Of a stretch of DNA of 64,000 bases, positions 55,774-64,000 are shown in pieces (position 1 is the stretch's first letter; each line of letters opens with the position of its first letter). The stretch covers positions 10,109,515-10,173,514 of the forward strand of contig NC_058160.1 of NCBI RefSeq assembly GCF_020080835.1, given 5' to 3'. Source of the stretch: Cotesia glomerata. Lineage: Eukaryota; Arthropoda; Insecta; Hymenoptera; Braconidae. Made by a program: the position numbers and the translations under genes. The notes under the pieces were generated by a model. The model searched no databases and was not told the DNA's origin. It was given only the letters and a program-made list of their open reading frames with translations.

Positions 55774-56894
55774 TAGGTGTTGTATTTTCTTAACGATCGG
55801 GTTAGCTGGTCTTTAAAACGGGAGATGACGATTATATTAATAGACAGAGCATATTGTAATAGCTTAAGACTCAGGACACGTGACACGTGACCGTAACCAA
55901 TGAAATGTTAAATGTTATTGTACGAGGGGTTTCTGTTAGTTTAAACGTTTGTTAAACTGACTGACGACTGGTTTAATGTTATTATTCAGTATTAGTCGAT
56001 TACCAGGGTTTTCACGATGACGCAAAAGTATTTATAGGGTCCACACACTCAAACAACAGTTGTTATTATATGTTGTATGCATACATAATATATGCAGCGT
56101 GTGTGGCGGAATAGCTGTAGATTCAGGGGACTTAATAATACATATATACTTAATAATTTATTAATTTTATAAAAATACGATGACAGTTGTGTGAAGACGG
56201 CTTTTTGTTTTAATCAAGTGTGACGAATTATATTTTCTCCTTTCTATCTACTTAAAAAGTTATAACGGGTCGAACACTCGAGTGCTGACTCGCCGGATAA
56301 TATAATCGCCAGGTTATTTCCTTCTAACGTTAATGGGAAAAAGGAAACTCGGTGTTTTAAAGTTCAAATAAATAATTCGAGAGAAATGTTTAGTTGGTAA
56401 GCTAAATAAACGGCTGCTCGAGCTCTCAAGAGCTTGAATTTTAATATTAAGAGTGCTTGACGTTTAAAAATACAAAGTGTATACATGCTAGCAGGTAAAA
56501 TCCGTTTTTCTTTTTTAAATTGATGAGACTGCATTTTTTTTCGGATAAAACAAATAACCGAAAAAATAATGTTTGGAAAATGATTCACGGGTTTTAAAAT
56601 TGCCAACATCATTATTCATTAAATAAATTACAATATTATTTTGACGTGACGTTTAGCAAACGCAGTGGATATTTTTGCTGTGCAATAACTCCCCATTAGA
56701 AGGATTTTACCGGTTGGGATGAACAGTTTGTGGGCGAAATGCCCTACAGAAGATAAATAAAAAGGATGATGTAAGGACAAGAGATGTCCGTACTATATAA
56801 TATATATGGAAGAAGCTGTAGAAGAACTGTGGTTGAGAAAAGAGGGAAAGGAGACAAAAGGACATGATGAATCAGGAGAGTAAATGTATATGTG

Positions 56895-56903
<9 letters not shown>

Positions 56904-56978
<75 letters not shown>
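56904..56978. repeat. (TA)n microsatellite
   Basis: A TA repeat of about 75 bases. The surrounding 55780-58010 is unique sequence upstream of fz2 with no exon I can support. Short complex blocks at 57000-57180 and 57600-57850 could be regulatory, but nothing specific is visible. Confidence 0.9.
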
Positions 56979-56980
<2 letters not shown>

Positions 56981-58011
56981 AATAAGAGTTTAGTTTAGTT
57001 GGAAAGAGAACAGAGCACTCCCGGCAATGAATCAGTTTTAGAAGCCCGCCCTGCCACGGATATACGCAGATCGTTGTTTGGGTTATGATATACACTTCTT
57101 GTATGTAAATCACGCTCGCATGGCTACAGTCCATTCAAGAAATATTGCCTCGGCTTCCTGTTCACTGTAGCACATTGCAAATAATAAATTATTTTTATCC
57201 TCGAAAATAATTTTAAGAAAATAAATTAAATTACAACTAATTGGGATTTTAAATAAAAATTAAAAAATTGAAAAAGTGATGAAGAAAATGAGGAAAGACG
57301 TCAAAGGAGAGAGATAAATAAATTTGCTGGGACTTAATATTATTCATTATTTATTTTACAACTCGGTGTAAGTATGTTTCGCTAACCATGTCAGTGCACT
57401 GTCTTGTGCAGAATTTAACGCATAAATTATTTTCCTCCTTTTTCTATGCAGTACTGTGGGTTGGTGCAGGAGGTTAAGGGGAGAAGGGATTCAACGAGGT
57501 AGAAAATATTAACGTCTGATGAGGCAGCAGTCGAGTGGAAAAGAATAAAAAGTTATAATAAAATAAAATATAATATTATGTTAAGGTGGAAGAGGATAGA
57601 GGATAGAAAAGGATCCCCTCCGATGTCCCGTAGAGTTTTCTTAAATAAACTGCAGGTAGGCGCGATATTCCTCTGTTCGTGATGCTGCAGTCACGACCCG
57701 TACCCGTGGTACTGAGTAGACGCTGGTTGTCCTCCATCTTTAACTCTTAAACTTTTGCCTCCTGGCCAGCTCTTTCACTTCTACCTATTCTTTTGCTTTT
57801 ACTTCACCTTAAAGACCTCGGCCGAGAGTTCATTACCTCGCGCAGTTACGATAACAATCTAATTTTTTGCCATTTGACACTTTCAATATTTATACTCTTT
57901 TAATTGCTTATGAATTTATAAGTTAGAAATTTTGTTTATTTTTTATTGGAATTCTTTTTTTTAAAAAGTGTTTTTAATATTTATTTAATTTTATTAATAT
58001 ATACATTTTTT

Positions 58012-58415
58012 AAGAATAAGAAAAATTTTGTCTTCAGGATAGTCATGTAATAAAATCGGCTGCATTCGAAAATGCTCTATCTCTAGATACATAATTAAGA
58101 AATGACCTTGTATCTTGTGAACTATTGACATTTTTAAAGATATAAGTTTACCCCGACGTTACACTCATCGAGACCTTTCATTTGAGTACCTACATTGTAT
58201 ATATAAATATATGAAAAATATAACAAAATGCATGTAGGTACTCAAATGAAAGCTTTTGATGAGTGTAACATCAGGATGAGCTTATATCTTTAAAAACGTC
58301 AATAGTTAAGAAAGTACAGTGCAATTTAACAAAAGTCATTATTTAATAAAGCAAAATTTTATTTATTTATAATTCACAAGTCTCGGCAGTCACATAGTGA
58401 CTGCAAGGTTGCTCG
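58012..58415 (+). mobile_element. Non-autonomous Helitron, copy 7
   Basis: The left part begins AAGAATAAGAAAAATTTTGT and lacks about 200 internal bases found in copies 4 and 8. The right end is GCAGTCACATAGTGACTGC, then AAGGTTG and CTCG (mutated CTAG) before T. Confidence 0.7.
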
Positions 58416-59740
58416 TTATTTATTAAAAATAATAAATATTTTTTTAACTGTCAAAAAATTTTTAGTTTGAAGTTTGAATAAAAAATTAATGTCAAAATTT
58501 TATTTAGATCTTCATATTTTGAATAGATAAAAAAAATGACTATTAAAATAAAAATAATAATGATAAATTAAAACACATTTATGAATAATTAAAAAATTTA
58601 TTATTTATCTCCCCTGAAAAAATTTATCATAAGTTGTAAAATAGCTCAAACTTAATAAATAAATTAATTTATCATAATTTAATTAATTTTTTTATAAACA
58701 TTAAAATCAATTCTTATTTAAAATATTTTTTATTGATTTACTTGCAGTAAAAATTCATAGTAAAAAAATAAAGATATTTTGGACAGAATTAAGTGGATGA
58801 GTAGCACTGGTCTAGGGACACAGTAGATACTTGAGTAGATAGAATATCCTCGTCGAGTCGAGACAATTTTTACGTCGTTGGCGTGGAGAAAAGGGTAAAA
58901 GTATATAACAGAAGCTAAATAAAAAAACTAAAAGAAAAAAAAAAGGACGGACGGAAAGTAAATGAACGAAGAGAAGAGGTTAGGACGTAGCATCGTAGGA
59001 TCGAGGAACCTCCGGGAGCACACACTAAAGAGCTGAGAGTGCCGTTTACACACGCGATATTTTTTTCCTTCATTTTATATATTTTTTTATTCATCCTCGC
59101 ATCCTTTTTTCTCGGTCTCTTTTACTCGACGGCGCATGCAGTGTGTACCTATGCAATGAAAAATGGACCGAGTCCGGAGTCTGGGCTCTTCTTCAGCCAG
59201 CAGCTCAGTCTGGTGTGTCTTCTCCGGCTCTCCTGGTGAATTAAAAAACCCTTAACCCTCACTGTTGTTTTTATTTTTATTTAGTCATGTATCCATATTC
59301 TCTCGGGTCGTTTATTTTTTCCTTTAGCCTGAACTCTTAACTGTCCCTCCTCATCATCCACTCATCCATTCTCAGTTTGCAGCCCATGCGAATGTATTTA
59401 CCAAAGAAATAATCATCCGAGATGAAAGATTAAAGATTAACTAACTGAATAAGATACTGTCCGTATTATTTTATTATTCACACGCAGTTAACCAAATTAC
59501 GCTCTACACACATTCTACAACTTTAATAACTCTTTATATAACACTGCTCGGTACACCGGTTACCGGACACAATTTATTATCAACACCCTCTTTGTCTATC
59601 CGTGTCTTTTTTTTTGTTCTTAATTATTAAATAAAAAATAAAACTGATAATATTTTTTTTTTTTAATTCAATTATTACAATAATTTAATTAATAATTTTG
59701 TTTGTAGTAAATTATTTACTAAATATTTATCAATAATTAA

Positions 59741-60285
59741 CCTATATTATTAAGAGAATAGGAAAAATTTTGTGTCTAGGATAGTCATGTAATAAAATCG
59801 GTTTTTTTTCGTAAAATTGAGTGTCACTGCAAAGGTCATGATTTGAATTTGTGCCTTTTCAAGGTTTCATATCATTCTCACCGATAGTCAATTTATTATG
59901 ATAAGTATTTAGGCTGCATTCGAAAATGCTCTATCTCTAGATACATAATTAAGAAATGACCTTTTATCTTGTGAAATATTGACATTGTTAAAGATATAAG
60001 CTCATACCAATGTTACACTCATTGAAACCTTTCATTTGAGTACTCACATCAATTTTTCATATATTTATATATATGTATATATGAAAAATAAATCAAAATG
60101 CATGTGGGTACTCAAATGAAAGCTCTTGATGAATGTAACATCAGGATGAGCGTATATCTTTAAAAACGTCAATAGTTAAAAAATTACAGTGCAATTTAAC
60201 AAAATTCATTATTTAATTAACCAAAATTTTATTTATTTATAGTTCACAAGTCACGGTAGTCACATAGTGACTGTAAAGTTGCTAG
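59741..60285 (+). mobile_element. Non-autonomous Helitron, copy 8
   Basis: Start CCTATATTATTAAGAGAATA (first T changed to C), end GTCACATAGTGACTGTAAAG and CTAG before T. It is complete apart from small changes and contains the paired words TTTCATTTGAGTAC and GTACTCAAATGAAAG. Confidence 0.75.
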
Positions 60286-63200
60286 TTAAAATTATTTTAT
60301 GAAAACAACATATATTCATTAATTTCCAATAAATATTTATTTGTACCTAATAAATATTTTTTAGTTACAAATAAAAATTTATTTTGAAACTTTATTTAAA
60401 TTTCAAATAAATTAATACTCAATTTTTCTTTTAAAACAAAATTTATAAAATTAATAAAAATAAATGATATTAATATAAACTTTGAGAAGTAGTATTCATA
60501 CAATATAAGGCTTTATTCAGACGGTTGGCTGGTCGGTAGCGTAACACGTCGATACTTCCATAAAGTACTCACACATTTACTCCGCATATTAATATAAACA
60601 CATAGATAACTAACTTGCATTTTGAGAGTTATATTAACTTTTCTGTCTATATATGTCAGTCTCGGTCTTGTATTTTGCATCGAACCCCTCGAGTTACACC
60701 GCGAGCCAAGTAAAGAGTTTACTACAAATCTCAAAGGATACCAATACAAATAAATAATATTTCCAAAGCATCACCGTAAAAGTAATAATTTTTCATCAAT
60801 ATATTATACTTGACACACTTAAATCCCTTTTTATTTTATTCCTAAACTAGTTTTATTCTATTGGCCATATATATACAAATGCGTGTAATAACTTTCATCA
60901 TACATCAGTCTAAGCGTTTAGTTATTGAGAATAAAATAATAATTAGCGTTTGATAACAACCTATGTTTATTTATTAATAATGCATAATGTCATAATGATC
61001 TCGAGAATATAGTAAAATAAAAGTTTATTTAATTAATGTTTAGTACTTATAAATTCATAATTAGTTAATTTATTTCAATTAAACTGACAGTTGAAATGAA
61101 ACTTGTTTTATAATTAAAAGTTGTAAACTCATTAGTTAAAGCAGAGTTTGTAATTACGCATATGTTTTATCTTGATTATTAAAAAAATTAAAAGTATAAG
61201 TTTATTTATAATAATTATTATTAATTAAATTTTCTAAATTTGGGTGTAATTACACACTGAGATAATATTGAATATTGCAGAGATTTTTTTTAATAAAAAA
61301 TAAAAATTCTAGTGTATTAATTTTTTGTCATCGAAGGATTTAAATGCAGACTGTCGTATTAAAGTATCGATAAAAAAAAAGGAAAAAGTTTTTCACGTGT
61401 ATTTTTTTAATCAAGATTAACAAAAAGTATAAATAAAAATAAAGTAGGATAGCGATTGGAATATGATGATGATGATGACGATGGCGAAAGAGAATAAACG
61501 AAAAGAGTTGGTGATTCATCGTCCCACGTCAAGGATTACCGAGATATCTGCGGAGGAAGATGAGGAAAGATTGATGAGACCCGGATAGATAAAACCGATG
61601 GAAATAAATCTTTTAATTTTCTCTTGTGTGTTAAGCTCAACCCTTTGTGTGCACTCAGGGATATCAATATGGATATTTATATATATTATTACTATTATTA
61701 TTGTTATTTTTGTTATTATAAATGAATATTTCCTTTATCTTTATCTGACGATCGTCGTCGTGGTCGACCCACGCTCCCTGCCCCTGCCTCGGGAGTAAAA
61801 GACATTATTGGGTTTACACGCCGATATCGAAGATATATACCAGATATTTCAGGTAGCACAGCATGTTACAAGTGACATGTGCATAAATCACCGAGAAAAC
61901 TTTATTAACAAACGGGGATAGGACCGAGAAGGAGAGAAGCTAATATATTGGGTGTGTATATTAATAAAATAAAAATATTCTTTTTATTTTATATTTATAC
62001 GAGACCTTTCGAAAGACACACATGTAACACACGACGACATTTGTATGTAATTAATTAATCTCTACTGGAGCTGGTTGCCGGTATTATATATTATGTTTTA
62101 TAATTTAGAATTTAAAATAGCTAGTTTATTTTATTTTTATTTATTTTATTTATCATTTCTTATGGTGAATCATGAGAATAAATTTTTCTCTGATTTATTT
62201 CTCAGTTTTGTTATTTTTAATCTGACTAATTGTGTTTACTGATCATTTTTAACTGTATTTATATATTTGTCACTTATTTAGTTGCCATTTTAGTTGAGTA
62301 ACTTTTATTTATTTGACAAACTTTCGCGGTTCACTGGTAATTGACAAGCAGTTAGTCAAGATATTTTTTTTTTTTTTAATAAATATGTTTAGGTAGGTCA
62401 TTAAGATTATTTATTTTTTTTACAACTTTTATATCTTGTAAGATCAATTTTTTATATTTTAACTATACCGATTTTATAAAATCATTTATTATTTTTTTAA
62501 ATGAAATTAATTTCATTAAATAAATTTTAAGAAAATCCACGTGAAGTAGTCAAATTTTCAAAACTTCCTGAAAATTTGTAAATTCAATCTACGTAGCCTA
62601 ATAATTAATAAAAAAATTAAAAAACAGTAGGTTTCCGGGGTATTTAATGAAATAATTAGGTTTGAAAATTGTAATTTTTACTTGTAGGTAAATAGAAATT
62701 CCACCAGCCGTGTATTTGGTTAAGAATTTAATGCAATTAACGATTTAAAAAAAAAATTTATTTTCATTGAATTTGATTGAAAAAATAATAAGCTTTCGAT
62801 TAAAACAATAAAAAAAGAAGAATGCATTACGGAGATTATTTTATATTTTTTATAAAAAATCACAAGGAACTTCCGTTCTTTAAAGTCTTGTATTTGACTT
62901 GGCAACACCGCTTGCGCAGTTACTCAGCGCATAAGTAACCGCGGTTTTTTAAATGCTAGAAGATCTTAGTTATTTTAGTTAGACAGTAAACATAAATAAA
63001 TTTTAAGGTTAGGGCTCTTGCGGTGTTGTCAAGTGTATACCGGTAATTTAGAGTGCTATATTTTTAATTAATCAATTAAATGTTAATAATTATTTAATGA
63101 GTAAATTTTTCGGAAATTTCCTCAAAAATGTTATTAATTAATTTAAAATTAATTTTAAGATACATAACAAAAATATTTCTACGTATTATTTTTCTATAGA

Positions 63201-64000
63201 CATTCTTTACACTAGGAGGGTACTTGGATCTCCTTAAACGCTGTAAATTGTAAAGAATTATTTAAATTTACTGTATAAACGAAGAACAGTAGTAAAATAA
63301 TAATAAAAATTTTTAAATCTCATTATAAATTTTCCAAAGTCCATAAAATTATCCCCACATAGTTTAGTAAATAACTATAATCATATAAATCTTGTAAAAT
63401 AGAATATAATAACGGTATTTAACTTGTTTTCTTGACACCAATGCAGATTACAACCACCGATGTATTATACGAAGCTGTCAACCCGTTCGTTATTTCGCGA
63501 TAAACTTTCCAGCTCACACCGACACATATAATATGTAATACCATTAAAGCTACTCCGGTGCTGCCGTACTCCAGTATATGTTTTGATATACTTACTACAC
63601 GGAGTAACTAAATCTGGATAATATTGTATTAATATTCAACGATCCTTTTCTACTCACTGAGAAAAGTCGCTCGCGGTTTTACTTAAACTTGTTGAAAAGT
63701 TTCGCTGTACATGATCCGTGCAAGTCAACCACTCGAACATCTAAGCTTTTAAAGATACACATCCATCCCATTATATATTTAGCAAACAGGAGTCGTGTTA
63801 AAAGTTCAAGCTAGCTGGAAAACAACCAGTTGTTGTTCCAAAGTTATCTATCACGTGTTAAGTCCTTAGCAAAACTAAACTCGTGAATCGAAAAAGGGAC
63901 TTTTTATTTGCCACCATACCGTGAGATGCCCGAGTGAATAACTCCAAGCCAAATGAGACGTGTACATCCAACAAGAAACTGATAATTTAAATAAATTTAT
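60286..64000. other. Right-hand region, no supported gene
   Basis: AT-rich unique sequence. An ATG-initiated 41-codon frame at 61463-61588 (MMMMTMAKENKRKELV and onward) begins in a GAT/ATG repeat and has no recognised similarity. An inverted pair around TTGGCAACACCGC (about 62897-62910) and GCGGTGTTGTCAA (about 63019-63032) suggests a small MITE of about 160 bases. No RNA gene or repeat family copy was found from 63100 to the end. Confidence 0.3.

Noticed and set aside
59039..59239. 66-codon frame with a hydrophobic start
   Set aside because: It begins at GTG, not ATG, has no splice partners and no recognisable domain.

Overview
The window is AT-rich, intron-bearing animal DNA. Its host genes point to an insect: a Frizzled-2-type Wnt receptor, a COG1 Golgi tether subunit, and a cluster of insect-type DM4/DM12 secreted proteins. 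The transposon load and gene style suggest a hymenopteran, perhaps a parasitoid wasp, but the lineage is an inference. Most of the 64 kb is transposable-element (TE) sequence, much of it nested.

Layout: 1-6.4 kb is TE territory. It holds a foldback at the left edge, a GC-rich double-hairpin element, an apparently intact 3.1 kb piggyBac transposon, a 275-bp palindromic MITE, and a MITE inside a (TA)n tract. 6.4-25.7 kb holds three DM4/DM12 genes on alternating strands (+, -, +). The middle gene is split by a 5.7 kb intron packed with (TG)n/(CA)n-bearing repeats, one of which contains a 5'-truncated R1-like LINE. 25.8-29.1 kb is a stack of nested insertions. A non-autonomous Helitron holds a piggyBac-like MITE and a TA-flanked element, and that element holds a Penelope-like retroelement with hammerhead-ribozyme-like motifs in inverted terminal repeats. 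29.2-35.1 kb is the six-exon COG1 gene (minus strand), with MITEs in its introns. 35.1-53.1 kb has no gene I can identify apart from one candidate signal-peptide exon. It carries a 6.5 kb inverted duplication, Helitrons, several MITE families, and a 2 kb transposon with long inverted repeats and a decayed ORF. 53.1-55.4 kb is a single-exon, GC-rich fz2 gene (minus strand). 55.4-64 kb shows Helitron and MITE copies, (TA)n tracts and no recognisable gene.

The host genes do not form an operon-like unit. COG1 acts in intra-Golgi retrograde vesicle tethering, fz2 in Wnt reception at the plasma membrane, and the DM4/DM12 proteins are secreted with unknown function. The most unusual sequence signal is a four-copy GC-rich element. 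Its two hairpins keep their pairing by matched changes in both arms while the loops stay conserved. The second is the Penelope copy, whose two ribozyme motifs differ at one core position.

All coordinates and splice sites were read by eye. Repeat boundaries are good to a few bases where target duplications are visible and to tens of bases otherwise.
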